NCBI GenBank assembly: GCA_018806915.1
Contig: JAGKQI010000095.1
Coordinates: forward strand, 434,001 to 498,000
Direction of reading: 5' to 3'
Origin: Phytophthora colocasiae
Taxonomy: Eukaryota; Oomycota; Peronosporomycetes; Peronosporales; Peronosporaceae
Length of the DNA: 64,000 nt
Positions 32,201-42,346 of the stretch are shown piece by piece. The notes under the pieces are model-generated. The model did not search any database and had not been told where the DNA came from. It saw only the letters and a program-made list of their open reading frames with translations. The position numbers and the translations under genes are program-made. How positions within the stretch are numbered: position 1 is the first letter of the stretch; every line of letters begins with the position of its first letter.

Positions 32201-34245
32201 AGAAGCCCCCGCGCAAAAGCACCACCTCCACCATTGCTTAAATCGCTCGTTGAAGACCTCGCGCCAGCTCCACCAGCTCCCCAAGCGTACACATCGAGCG
32301 CGACAATTCGATGAGCAAGGTCCGCTCCATACTTCTGCTCTTCCTGCTCTCTTGGAACTCGGTACGATTGAGAACTGCCTGTGTAAAAGAACGATTGTTC
32401 TGGCAGTCTCTCTCCTGACCATGTGACTGGGAAAATGAGAACTACCCCGTGTTCACCAGGCTGAGCTTGGACTTCACTGACGGCAGAACCCCCACGACCT
32501 CCATTACCTGTTTGCTGAACGTAGTACCAGTCGTTTCTGTTAGCACTTGTCTGACGAGTTGCAGCAATGACCACTTGTTTTGCTCCAAGTAGTGGTTGTC
32601 GTGCTCCAAGTAGCGATTGTCGTGCTTCAAATGGCTGTTGTGGTCCAAGTAGCGATTGCCGTGCTTCAAGTGGTTGTTGTGCTCCAAGTAGCGAGTCTTT
32701 GTCTGATTTGGGTTCCTCTTCGACAGTGTAATCGGTCAGGAACTTTTGAGACTGCGTGAACGTCCCAACTTGATCCTTTTCGGCCATCGCTCTGACACGA
32801 ACGACGTGCGTTGTGTACCCTTTCAAAGGCACTTTTGAGATCGAAGCAGTCCGTTTGCTCGTGTCTATCAGTTCTGGCGATACCCGGGTCCATGTAGAGC
32901 TACGACCAGCACGATACTCGACGTCATACGTCAAATCTTGGATTGCATGGCCCCCTAAGTCCGTTGGTGTTTCCCACGTCACAGTTAGCGGGTCTCGAAG
33001 CACGCGAATACTCAAAACAGGACCTGGTGTTGTTCGGAGAGTCGTGAACGGGGCTGAAGGTAAACTAAAAGGTCCTTGACCGTTGGCATTCCTCGCAGAT
33101 ACACGGAAAATGCACGTGGAGCCTGGAGGACGCCTCAACGATGCCGTACCAGTAGAAAAGACATCACTGTTGCCGCTAAACCCTGCCGCGATGCGCTCAC
33201 TGATCGTCGTCCAGCCAACATCGTTATCACATTGCTGCTGCGCGTGGAAACTGACTGCAGGAAACAGCTCGGTAACAAAAACGCCACTCTCCTGCGTACG
33301 TTCTCGACGCATACGCCACGTGATCGTGAAATGGGAAGACGTTGCAGCTAGCAACTCTGGGGACGACGGGGCGCGAGGTAATCTTGTGGCTGGGATCTCC
33401 AGCGGTTCGCTGCTTGAACTCCACGAGCTCCAGCCGATATCAAGTGAAAAACGCCCTCGTACTCGAAACGTAAACGTCCTTCCTGTGTGCAGTTCAGCCA
33501 TTTCGTATTTGCATTCGCTCGAGCATATGCGGCGGTGTAAGCCTGGAGAACTTGGAGCCGTGCGCAAGTATTGAACAGCTACTTGGTCTCCATCCCCAGT
33601 CCATGGGGCGTCCACCGTCTCGGTGTACAACGAAAGTAGTGGCAACGGATCTTGGCCATCATAAGCTACGACATCAAAGAGTATGATCCACTCAAAAGCC
33701 CCTTGACCCAGTGCGTTCCGAAATACCTGAACTGTTATGATCTGCTCAAGAGACTCGATCGCTGCCTTCATCGTGGCTGCACTAGCGTCAAAAGTGATGG
33801 GAGGCGTCACCACTCCAGCAGTGGTACGTCCACCCAGAATACTGGGACTTGAGCCTTCGAACGAGAGCATTAGTCTGAAGTAGCCGTCGCTTATGGTCTC
33901 TCCATCGTCTGCACGAGTGAACACGCGCTGTTTAGGTACTGGTTCCGTGGTTTTATCCTTTGGATTGAGTAAAAGACCAGTGAGTGAGTCACCCAGAGAT
34001 TTCCAGTCTCCAGATCGAGACTCTGAGTATTGTAGTTCGTAAGCTTCGACGTGGGTTGTACCTCCTTCACCTTCCAAAGAGTTGTCGAAAGCTGTCCACG
34101 TCACTAACGCAGCGCCAGATCCTGGATTTCCAGGAGTAACGCGCAGTAACTCGGCCGAGATCTGACTATTAACCGAAGGTTGTGCATCAACGAGAAAAAT
34201 AAATGTCGACAAGACCCACACCAGTAACAGGAGAGCTGCTCGCAT
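29239..34245 (-). CDS. Large secreted FN3, glycine-rich, Kelch and P-domain protein
   Basis: One uninterrupted frame of 1668 residues from the ATG at 34245. Approximate order: signal peptide (1-21); fibronectin-III-like regions to about 510; a short Gln/Leu repeat (515-558, units like QSLLGxxQPxEAR); a glycine-rich region with WGAGGAGARSS, LVGGGGHEDGRGG and AAGGGGAGSTDYCC (about 590-920), resembling the glycine-rich domain of ALK-type receptors; another FN3 (935-1050); Kelch-like repeats with LFGG (1058-1195); a region resembling the P/Homo-B domain of proprotein convertases, ending LPVAGNWTLEVADTVADG (1238-1405); and further Kelch-like repeats to the end. No membrane anchor was seen, but a further 3' exon cannot be excluded. 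Probably an extracellular or cell-wall adhesion/scaffold protein. The function is not known. Confidence 0.85.
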   Translation of the reverse strand: MRAALLLLVWVLSTFIFLVDAQPSVNSQISAELLRVTPGNPGSGAALVTWTAFDNSLEGEGGTTHVEAYELQYSESRSGDWKSLGDSLTGLLLNPKDKTTEPVPKQRVFTRADDGETISDGYFRLMLSFEGSSPSILGGRTTAGVVTPPITFDASAATMKAAIESLEQIITVQVFRNALGQGAFEWIILFDVVAYDGQDPLPLLSLYTETVDAPWTGDGDQVAVQYLRTAPSSPGLHRRICSSECKYEMAELHTGRTFTFRVRGRFSLDIGWSSWSSSSEPLEIPATRLPRAPSSPELLAATSSHFTITWRMRRERTQESGVFVTELFPAVSFHAQQQCDNDVGWTTISERIAAGFSGNSDVFSTGTASLRRPPGSTCIFRVSARNANGQGPFSLPSAPFTTLRTTPGPVLSIRVLRDPLTVTWETPTDLGGHAIQDLTYDVEYRAGRSSTWTRVSPELIDTSKRTASISKVPLKGYTTHVVRVRAMAEKDQVGTFTQSQKFLTDYTVEEEPKSDKDSLLGAQQPLEARQSLLGPQQPFEARQSLLGARQPLLGAKQVVIAATRQTSANRNDWYYVQQTGNGGRGGSAVSEVQAQPGEHGVVLIFPVTWSGERLPEQSFFYTGSSQSYRVPREQEEQKYGADLAHRIVALDVYAWGAGGAGARSSTSDLSNGGGGAFARGLLRVNPGDSINILVGGGGHEDGRGGFNGGGNGGTGDFSGGGGGGASEVLMNGRTVLVAAGGGGAGSTDYCCAHGGGGGDLNQAEAGLAADATTIPLDLGITGQPPRDEYHSSNVAGDTRDSEGLPARHQHLDWGFAASSADYSVLATGGTGATLTSAGLAGTGGSYQFSLEGECLMNPQTSLMEVVVAPLEAARSPSHGQRRRGGSGQSGKQAGGGGGGGFLGGGGGGAGVDGAGGGGGSSFVSLNDLFNSSKAGSSDASLRPQATGEGVQQVSVSPLTSSSVSVTWKAPRYGFSQLVEGFLVEMANRSASEDFRIVRLITLPSSEITGKNNGNVTVNGLAPMAAYRFRVKPLLLDGSGFYSDVVTLLMPPKPLNTWQRCVTRTMDEEITRAGMRLTNTPPLQRLPSARRGHSLTSLDNYLYLFGGMAKSYECNQAHKVPCLLQQPRSVSNELWRYDLLTGTWWSVPQPTLLPPPREKHSMAVVKNRLILFGGRQNNAADASDASTWGPQALNDLWELSISSTTAKQASVSLDSRQPANLPIPDGGEAFALGKKSPSASGEQLCVAKVVVKVQVTHACPHKLQLQLFGPGPATFPGRQQTVHFPADSQARETTWSESQGLGSFQGDHRATGTAPNTRAFPVLLRSPEEAADRTKCFAGTQKLSFASTGASKASLEPLSVFHQLPVAGNWTLEVADTVADGLVGTIDSWDVVFDVAPCVPGFTWTSLSSLSTGTTPSPRFQHSVVVFESSMFVFGGAAGGTSLELNDLYRLDYSPSAAFGVAPTARWTQLASLTDRESPSIAERRVHAGRTTLLTPYELMAVGRGLKPPRRESLGSSTLSPSRFESQFDVRLKCLEDVIDGWSTVATDGVGSIDEQRPVARYWSAGTFVFSPPGNSAPRVYLFGGQDDTTLLDDLWSLDLAQLDEDFSRSRLQTKRIQTCAWRQENTAYQTLWASSCGATTTAAAVSKCTLEMLMLYAWCEEYYQSIVI

Positions 34246-34325
34246 TGTGAAGATGCTGTCCGATGGTAATCAACGTCAGGTGCGACTCTTGCCAAAGATC
34301 GGTGTGGTTGGTTCCAGCTTTAGTT

Positions 34326-35876
34326 TCAATTCAGTGTCATAGTGTCTGCTAGTTTCTCGTAGTCGTGGAGACAGTTGTAGACGTGAGCTGATAGACGAAC
34401 GTACAGTCGACCATTGACACATTTCACAGGCACTTCAATGCGGTGAACGTAATGGAGAGCGTCCTGCACGCGCTTGGCATCTGTCGAGGTGGCCTTGGGG
34501 TCTTTTTCATCCACTACGACACCACCGCAAAGTTTCTGTGATGTCGGGAGCTGAACGAGACGCATGGCGTGGCGTTTGTGCACTGGAAACTCGCGCTCTT
34601 TCGCAAGATGGTCAGACATCCCCCACTGAGCGTACAGCAACTCAGCAGCCTCTTGTACCAGTGTGTGCATGTACTCCCGCGTCTGGTTGATGCCTTGACG
34701 ACGCCAGAAGGCAAGACACTGGGGCAGAGCGAGCCACGAGCTGTAGTCCTGCAGACCTGTCCACATGAAGGCACTTTGCATCCCGTCGAAGAACCCGTGG
34801 GAGATTACGCGCGGTGCGATCGCAGGTCCGTTTTCCCTTGCAACATGCAGGAAAGCAGCGCCTCGTGTCGAGCAGAACCATTTGTGACAGTTGCCTACGT
34901 AGTAGTCAGCGCCAATGTCGTCCAGATCCAGTGACAGATTCAATAGTCCGTGCGCTCCATCCACTAGCACAGGGATGGCGTTGTCTTGGCTGTGACAATG
35001 CTTCACGATCTCCTTCACAGGCATCGCCATTGCCGTGTTGGACGTGATGTGGTCCACTACCACCAGCGACACACTCTGTCCAGATGCTTGGACAGTAGCT
35101 AGTGCTTTCTCCAGTTTCTCCATCACTTTCTGATCATCGTACGATTCCTCTAACGACAGCGGTTCTTCATGGATATGAACAGATCTCTGTTTATCTTGAA
35201 TCGCTTGCAGCATTTTCCGTACAGCACCGTATCGTGTACTAAAGAGAACAACCGTCTTGTCCTCACCCTCCTCTTCTAACACCGAAGACAGAACAGAATG
35301 CAGCCCAGCAGTTGCATTCGGCAGCAGCACTAGCTGCTCGGGCTTGGAGACGCCAATAAACTCCGATAGAGCCTTGATAGACTGTACAACCAGCGGGAAG
35401 AGCTCCCGGTCGTTGAAATTCAGCGGCTGAACGTCCGCATTTGCTCTCCAGTGATTCGCAGCTTCAATCGCCACTTTGGAGGGAGCTCCAAATGCTCCGT
35501 GGTTGAGATATGTCCAGTTTTCCAAGTCTAAAGCGAAGAGTGAACGGTTCTGCGAACTGCTTTTAGAATTGTTTTCGAGCTGTAAACGTTGCGACGCAAC
35601 GTCGGATTGGAATACCAGTGGGGATTCAGATTCTGAATCGTATTGGGCGAAGAGGGATGCAGTGGATGGCGTATGGAACGACCCAAAGGCCTCATAACCG
35701 TTGGAGACGGACATACTGGTTGTTGATTTTGACCGGAGATGCTGGAGCTTCTGGACGGAAGTAGAGGGAAAGGAGGGGTGTCGGATGGAGATGGAGGACA
35801 CGGGGAAACGATGGAGATGGTCTGTGCAGACTCGGAGACGCAGGGAGGCACGGACAGGCGAATGAATGCAGCGCAT
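34326..35876 (-). CDS. PLP-dependent class V aminotransferase-like protein
   Basis: 516 residues from the ATG at 35876. A second in-frame ATG at 35714 would give 462 residues. The first 50 residues are rich in Arg, Ser and His with almost no acid, which fits a mitochondrial targeting sequence and favours the longer start. The fold type I signature follows: YLNHGAFGAPSKVAIEAANHW near the substrate site, DHITSNTAMAMPVKEIV, the cofactor-binding VLVDGAHGLLNL (Asp) and GADYYVGNCHKWFCSTRGAAF, where the Lys after CH is the expected PLP Schiff-base residue. This pattern is typical of isopenicillin-N-epimerase-like/cysteine-desulfurase-like proteins (class V). The substrate cannot be told from the sequence. 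Confidence 0.88.
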   Translation of the reverse strand: MRCIHSPVRASLRLRVCTDHLHRFPVSSISIRHPSFPSTSVQKLQHLRSKSTTSMSVSNGYEAFGSFHTPSTASLFAQYDSESESPLVFQSDVASQRLQLENNSKSSSQNRSLFALDLENWTYLNHGAFGAPSKVAIEAANHWRANADVQPLNFNDRELFPLVVQSIKALSEFIGVSKPEQLVLLPNATAGLHSVLSSVLEEEGEDKTVVLFSTRYGAVRKMLQAIQDKQRSVHIHEEPLSLEESYDDQKVMEKLEKALATVQASGQSVSLVVVDHITSNTAMAMPVKEIVKHCHSQDNAIPVLVDGAHGLLNLSLDLDDIGADYYVGNCHKWFCSTRGAAFLHVARENGPAIAPRVISHGFFDGMQSAFMWTGLQDYSSWLALPQCLAFWRRQGINQTREYMHTLVQEAAELLYAQWGMSDHLAKEREFPVHKRHAMRLVQLPTSQKLCGGVVVDEKDPKATSTDAKRVQDALHYVHRIEVPVKCVNGRLYVRLSAHVYNCLHDYEKLADTMTLN

Positions 35877-36433
35877 AACAGCACTGGTGTGCTACCTGTA
35901 CAGGATGTTATTTGTAAATCACTCATAAGTTCGATCCGAACTTAGTTAGAGTCAGCATAAAGGTCAGCTTAACAGGAATTACGTAAACTTATTTAACAAT
36001 TAATTGATCGGCCTCGGCAATAATCGTAGATGCCCTCAATACGTCTATATAGTCGTCCCCCTCTTCAAGATTCTAGACTCTGATCTGCCTCAATCAGGTG
36101 TTCAGCGTACTGTCGGAAAATATTAAACAACCGGTCACCTTAGTAGTCCGTTAGAACGATTTTTTTTAAATATCTCGGCCATCGCATTCATTTTCCCGAT
36201 GTGTTACTCGCACGTTGCATATGGAGCAAACCGAACTTCTAGTTTAGTGAGGGTGTTGCGAATGTCATGCTTAATGCGTGCTCGAAGGTAGTGGTCGTCT
36301 GGAAAGTCTACGATGGCTACAACATAGACCACCCGTGTAACGAGCCGGTGCGTGCTTGTGGGGAAATGGTCTATTTAATCTTTGTGGCGCCCGACCCGGG
36401 CGCCGTTAACTAACAAAATATAAGCTAATCTAA
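35877..36433. other. Intergenic region without a recognised gene
   Basis: AT-rich sequence up to a GC-rich inverted repeat (about 36374-36393, GGCGCCCG/CGGGCGCC) that marks the start of the transposon debris. No ORF is supported. Confidence 0.4.
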
Positions 36434-37950
36434 TTGGTCGCCGTGGTGCACGGCGCCAGTGCGACGGAAGCCCATCACACCACCCCCTACCTTAGAAAGA
36501 AGCCTGCAGGGCTTCTCAATCTCCAAACGGCTGCACGATTAACACCCCACGTGACACCTACGCGCAGCCACTCCGAAAATGGCTGCTGCACGACTGCAGC
36601 GGCTTCGAGGTCCCGCTGACTCCCGACGAGATGCGAGAGTGGTTCCGACGCTGGAGCTCGACGCGGGGCACTCCCCGACACCGCGACGCTCGCGGTGACT
36701 CAGCGCTCGCTGGATGCGGCGTGAACGGCCTTCGTCCGGCACTGGAACGTGAAGGGTTCTCAACGCTTCATGGTGACGAATGAAGGCCGCAAGGAGACCC
36801 ACCAGCGCCACGCGATGGGAGACGCGCGTGCGCACGCTGTCCTGGGACAAGGACCATCCTTGCTGGTACGTTCATCACCTTCAAGGCTGCGCCGGCTGTC
36901 GCCGCTTTGGGACGCCGCTACCGGGCGACGCTGACTGGCCGCAAATCGTGATCGAGCATCTGATGACTGAGCAAGAGACGCGGTGGATCGGGCTCTATTG
37001 CGGGTCGCTGCACGAGGTTAGGCGCGGTTTGCTACCGCGCCCGGAGGATCTTCCCGCGCCGACAGAGCTGACTCATACGCCTCAACGAGCCCCGGAACGT
37101 CTTCGAGGAGGCCCCCAGCTGTCACCAGCGGACCGATCCACCGTACAAAGTACCGACGAAAGCTCGGGATATCCCCGTCGAGTCATCGTGGTCAAGAATG
37201 GCCTCCACGAGGTCCATCGCGATCAACAAGAGGGGCCGGACCGTCGCGAAGGAACCAAGCACGAGTGGGCGATGGCACGTCGGCTGGAGCGCCTGGAGCA
37301 TGAGAATCGGGTCTTGCGGCAGGAGCTGCGGGTGCCGCGTCACGCGGTACCGGATTATCGCTAGGAATCGACGCTGGGTGGTTGCGGCGCAGACGACCAA
37401 CGTTAAAATGTTGGATGGAGTCGCAGAGCAGACGGTAGCTGTAGCAGGTAAGCGTTCCCAATGACCTTCAACACCTTGAATGGGCCAATATACCTTAGCG
37501 CAAGCTTGTTTCGCCCAAACTTCGTCACCAGCGTTGGGGAAATCCCATTGGTAGATAATAGGACTTGGTCTCCAACGTGAAATTGTTCCACGCCCACGGT
37601 GGTCGGAATTCTACTTCTGGCGATCGACGGCTGCAGCAATCGCGTCGCGGACATAGCGGATATCCGACTCGCGCTGTTATACGAACTCTTGGACGGCCGC
37701 AGCGTCCCCCTGCTGCGGCGCGACGTTGGCGCGGGTTAATCAGTGTCCAGCTGGTCCAGGCGGCCACGTCTCGTGGAGAAGAAATCGCTGCTCGTGCGGA
37801 GGCTCGTGAAAGGGGACCCTGGCTGGTGATCCACGAGGAAGATCACGTGCTCATCGCGTTCATATGTGAGTCAGTGGTCATCTCAAGCGCCTCAGTGGGG
37901 GCACCACCCGTGGAAGTGGAATACACAACGTCATGGGAACCTGGCAATTG
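36434..37950. mobile_element. Retroelement debris, mixed orientation
   Basis: GC-rich DNA with base composition unlike its neighbours and several overlapping frames, none complete. The plus frame at 36780-37364 encodes an Arg-rich protein ending in a short coiled coil (RRLERLEHENRVLRQELR), as seen in some retroelement Gag proteins. The minus frame at 37403-37654 is a clear integrase C-terminus. The opposite orientations point to nested or rearranged elements. Confidence 0.5.
37403..37654 (-). pseudogene. C-terminal integrase fragment of a Ty3/gypsy element
   Basis: The minus-strand peptide contains FHVGDQVLLSTNGI, LALRYIGPFKVLKVIGNAYLLQLP and LRLHPTF. These are the familiar C-terminal integrase blocks of Ty3/gypsy polyproteins (FxVGDxVLLS, RxIGPFxVL, YxLxLP, HPxF). 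It lacks the catalytic core and stops shortly after, so it is a relic. Confidence 0.75.
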
Positions 37951-38137
37951 ATACGGAAGAGGGCGCTCCAGCCCAAGGAGCACCGTCGTCCGCGTTCAAT
38001 TGGCTATGCCGTGCTGCAAGGTCTGCAAACATAATGTCACCGAGCTCTTCCACCACCGGAAGTGCAACGGGTGACGGTACTTGTCTTGGTATGTTATCTT
38101 GTCCAATACGCCATAGGCACTAGCATTAACAAGTATT

Positions 38138-39770
38138 TTGCTGGTAGATGTCAATGTTACGACGGACGATAGCTCTTCTGAACACTACGTCACTTTTCAC
38201 TCTGATGGCGAGAACGACGATGGCTTTGGAGCCGACGAAAACCTGTTTGACTGTCATATGAACGAGAACTACGAAGATCTGGACGACAATGGAACATTTT
38301 TCCCTGACATACCATTCGATGATGCACTACTGGCGGCCGTTGTTGTACAGAGGGTATTACGGTGGAGAATCTGAGCTTGAGATGTAATGCTGCAATCCTG
38401 GAAGAAATGGCTAAGACTGGATGGCGTAGCACGAGGACTTAAGTTCCGTTTCCCTATATGGATGGTCCATACGGGTCACACTCTGCATTATATGCGTGAT
38501 GACTATCCAAATTTATTTTAAGGTTCGTACGGTCCAACCTCCGAAGCTATCGCAGCCGCTACTACGCACTTTTCTATTTTATGACCCCCATATGTGGGAA
38601 GCGATCTCGGAGAGGAGTGAGGAGTATTTCGAGGAGAAACTTGACGAGCGTGTGGCAGGTCAACACGCAAAACAAGTGGCACGTGAACGTAAATAAACCG
38701 GCTTCCGCCGACAAACTCCACTGGAAATTTGAGCCAAACTTCAGCGGTCACCGCCAATCACTGGCCGAGGCCTGTGTGTGTTTATCGGACTGCTCGTCGC
38801 TCGGACAATCTGCCCGAACAAGGAAAAAATACAACACCACTGGAAGACTACTGATGTGGGGGCTGTCCCTCGAGGCTGCTTTGGACGTTTCATGACGCGC
38901 GATCGATCCACTCCCATCGCTCGCAATATCCACTTCAGCAGCAACGCTGATCCGCGACACAGACCGAGTATAAAAACTTCGGCCGGTGATAGAAGCTCTC
39001 CAAAAAACATTTTTGTCTGGGTACAGGCCACCGCTCGTCATGGCTTTGATGAAGCCATGCTGCCGTCAAGGTTGTCGTTCAACAGGATGCGCGTCTACAT
39101 GAAGGACAAGCCGCACAAGTATGGTACCAATTTGTTCATGTTGTACTGCTCATTTTCAGCTTATAGACTACGGTGTGTATTGGAGCGTGTCAATAGACAC
39201 GCTCCATTTTTTTTGAAACGTCAAGTCTGTTATCATGTCTAACACTGCTTGGTGCTGATGGCATCCTGTATGATAAAGGTTTGAAGCTTACTTAGCCAAA
39301 GCTGGTGCAGTTGATGGAGTGGCGCTACGCGACGAGAAGACTGGTCCTGTTGCGGTTGTGCACAACCTTCGCGCTGCGTTTGGAGATCGACCTAATCGGC
39401 ACATGCGACTAATTGTCATGGATCGGTTCTATACGTCCATTCCGGGAAGGGCAACACAGCGCAGGCAACGGGCTTGTAAAGTCTTCTCGCTGCTCAAGGA
39501 CAGGGTGACCGGTGGCGTCACATCCTTGCTCACAAAGACGGATGAGAAGACAGGTAACGTTACAAAGTCTCCAGTTTACCTTTGCAATCAGATAAAGCAT
39601 TCGGTGAGCGGACAGGACGAACCTGTTTCGAGATCTGGCATTTGTGCTGGAGGAACAGCGCTCTCCGGCCATCTCGGGGGAAGCGCAAGCTTCGAGTGCG
39701 CGCCGCGGAAGGAGAAGCTGACAACGAAGCGATGCCACAACGCCGTTGAGTGGCTGCAGGCGTGAGCAAT
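38138..39770 (+). pseudogene. Decayed piggyBac-type transposase
   Basis: Pieces of a piggyBac (DDE_Tnp_1_7) transposase lie in order on the plus strand in several frames: an acidic N-terminal part (about 38140-38350), FIGLLVARTICPNKEKIQHHWK and RGCFGRFMTRDRS (38778-38905), AMLPSRLSFNRMRVYMKDKPHKYGTNLFMLYCS (39056-39155) and GPVAVVHNLRAAFGDRPNRHMRLIVMDRFYTS (39340-39440), the last carrying the third catalytic-region Asp. Frameshifts, a missing stretch after ADPR and a truncated end show that it is dead. I saw no TTAA-flanked terminal repeats. Confidence 0.75.
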
Positions 39771-42346
39771 CGCTGATTGCAGGCGGGATGGCGGCTACGC
39801 CAGCATTGATTGCTGAAGGCACTGCATCTTTTACTTGATTTCAATATACACAGTGAGCGCTGCTTCGTGAGGCTAAATATCGACAAAAATATCCGTGTCT
39901 CTTTCACAGCGACGCACGATCTCTATTTTCACTTGCAATTCTCTTGCAGAGCAAGACATGATATCAGTGGATATCACGTATAGCACCAATGACTCTGGAG
40001 ATAAGCTGGTCGATACACGAGCAAATCTGCCCATAAGGGGTGGGGTTTGTTGTAACCGGACACGATAAGTTTTAACTTTGATTTGTAGGGAAACCCTTGC
40101 CCTTATACACGATAGTTCGCCCGATAGGCGCAACTTTTTTCCCTTCGGGTTGGGGGGGATTAAACAGGAACGGGCTTCTTTTCGCGTGCAAATCCTGGGA
40201 CTTCGAGTGCACTGCACTTTTCATGCACTTGCGGTGGCTTTCCGAGTGCACTTTGCAAGAATCGGATGCTTGACCGCGTGCAGGTACATGTAGCATTTCC
40301 AACCAGGTCTTTGATGTTGCTCAGTGCGTGTTACTACTGTATCACATTACGTTCGTTGCTGTCCGAGCTATCCAAGCAGCAAAATACGAAGCGTGGCTAC
40401 TAACAGTACATTACTTTGACTACCTTGCAATTGACATTGTCTCTTTAGTCTGCATAACTAGAGGTAACGGGAGCGACGTCTCATGATCCCACGCATGCCA
40501 ACAAACGGGTTGGTAGCGGGGGAGCCTTCCCCGTTAGTGAAATAAGAAAAATGTGTGTGTGTGTGTGCCAGAGCGGACGTGCATGGTCGTGTGCTGTCCA
40601 ACATGCACTCGACGACCAGCCGAAACGTGTCGACGCGGGGTGCACGTGGGAACCAGCCGTTGAGCACGCGAAAAGAATCCCCACCCGATTAAACACTCCA
40701 TGCACGTCGGCACTTCATATACCGCAGATTTCGGAAATTATTAGGTTACATACATGTACCAGCCTACAAAAACCTGTTATGCGTTGCGTCCATTGTCCAT
40801 TTGCCTGTCCGTGCCTCTCTGCGTCATCGTCTCCCTGTGTCCTTCGACTCCAACCAACACCCCTCCACTCCCGCTACTTCCGTTCAAAAAATCTAAGCAG
40901 ATTGATATTGGAGTCGAGACGGACAATCTCATAACGTTACATTAATTTTGTGTTGGCTTTCGAACAATGGTACCGATGCTACATGTACAGTACTAAAAGG
41001 GCACTGTTCCACAAAGCTATATTCCAGGACTTGCTTTCCGATCCAGATGATTAGCACTCGAATATTCAATATCCCGTTCAAACGATTCACAATCAAACCT
41101 TCAGAATTCAATAGCCAAGCCAAGATTTAGCAACCATGAATACACGTACTGTACCAACAGTGCTGGCCCCGCACGCTCATACATTGTAACCTACTCGAAT
41201 TAAACAAAACTCTTCAGATCACCTTTTTACAATCTGTATGGCCAGCAGTTGAAGTGTCGACACCAAGAATTAAGGACGAACGCAACTCCGGCTGCGATTT
41301 CAACCTTGATAACAACGTGTCTACACCTGAGTAGATTTACCGTAGTGGCAATGATTCATGAAGAGCAGGTGAAGTCTGCACCGTGCAGATGCCTCGATAC
41401 AGTAAACGCATGCGAAAGTGCAGGAATACCACATGGATGTGTACGGCGGGCACGCCGACCGTGCAATCATTGCACTGCAACGTGGGGCGAGGATCCAATT
41501 GAATTGTTGATGAATAACAGTCGGAAGATGGCTGTGTGGACAGCTCAGTGATTCAAATCGGTTTCGACGACCAAGAGACGGTCGTTTCGCTGGAGGCATC
41601 CGGTCACCGGACCGGTGTGATAACCACCGCCTTTTGGACAGTACTGGTACGGACAAGCTTACGGTACGCCGATGGACCGTGATCGCCGTGTTCAATCGTG
41701 TTGTTGCTGTTGCAGCTTCGATACCCGGCAAACTTTGCCGCAAAGCGCACGATCGCACCGTTGCTCACCCTTGTGCGGATCGCAAACATTTTGGCTTGGC
41801 ATGGAGCACAGCGCGTAGCCACCTCGTCGAGATCCTCGACCAGCTTGATGACGAGACGGGAAGCCCTTTCTTTGGTTCGCTAACGAGGCCCAGCAGATTT
41901 GCAATGATGTGAGCACAGAGGGTGGCCAGCAGAGCGAGGCTAAAACTTTGTCACCCGTGATAACTGGCTGGGCGAAACATGCAGCAGAAGAGCGCAACGG
42001 TCGGAATTTGACAGCGGGATCTCCATCGATGTCTTTCTTGACATGTATAGGTGCCGTGCAGTTGTCTTACTAGGACGTGAACTGCCAATTTTTCCTTAAG
42101 TTTTTGGTCAACCAATCACTGATTATTCCTTACTGGATCTATTCTGGTTTGTATGCTGGGCCAATCATCACCGACTTTTTCTTAGCTGTGGAGGACCTTC
42201 TATGATAAGGTTTAGGCGAAAGACAAATGGACTGTGGTTTCACCGATGTCTGCAATGCATCAGCTTCGCATTCCTGAAAAAGAGCGCTGGGCGATAGATC
42301 GTCGAGAGAAACAAGCTTCATCACAGAATTCGATCTCAGTTCGCTT
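39771..42346. other. Gene-poor intergenic region
   Basis: About 2.6 kb with many short ORFs but none with recognisable domains or coding character. Contents noted: a TG microsatellite (about 40551-40567) and TACATGTA palindromes at 40284, 40751 and 40980. It may be old transposon sequence continuous with the preceding debris. Confidence 0.45.

Noticed and set aside
36371..36393. TGGCGCCCGACCCGGGCGCC as a tRNA-Lys-type primer-binding site
   Set aside because: It resembles one, but no LTR end (CA) precedes it, no matching LTR was seen, and it is equally well a simple palindrome.
40551..40567. TG microsatellite
   Set aside because: Short simple repeat without any context that makes it notable.
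41321..41912. Overlapping ORFs of 90-145 codons on both strands
   Set aside because: No domain, signal or codon-pattern support; probably transposon-derived or random.
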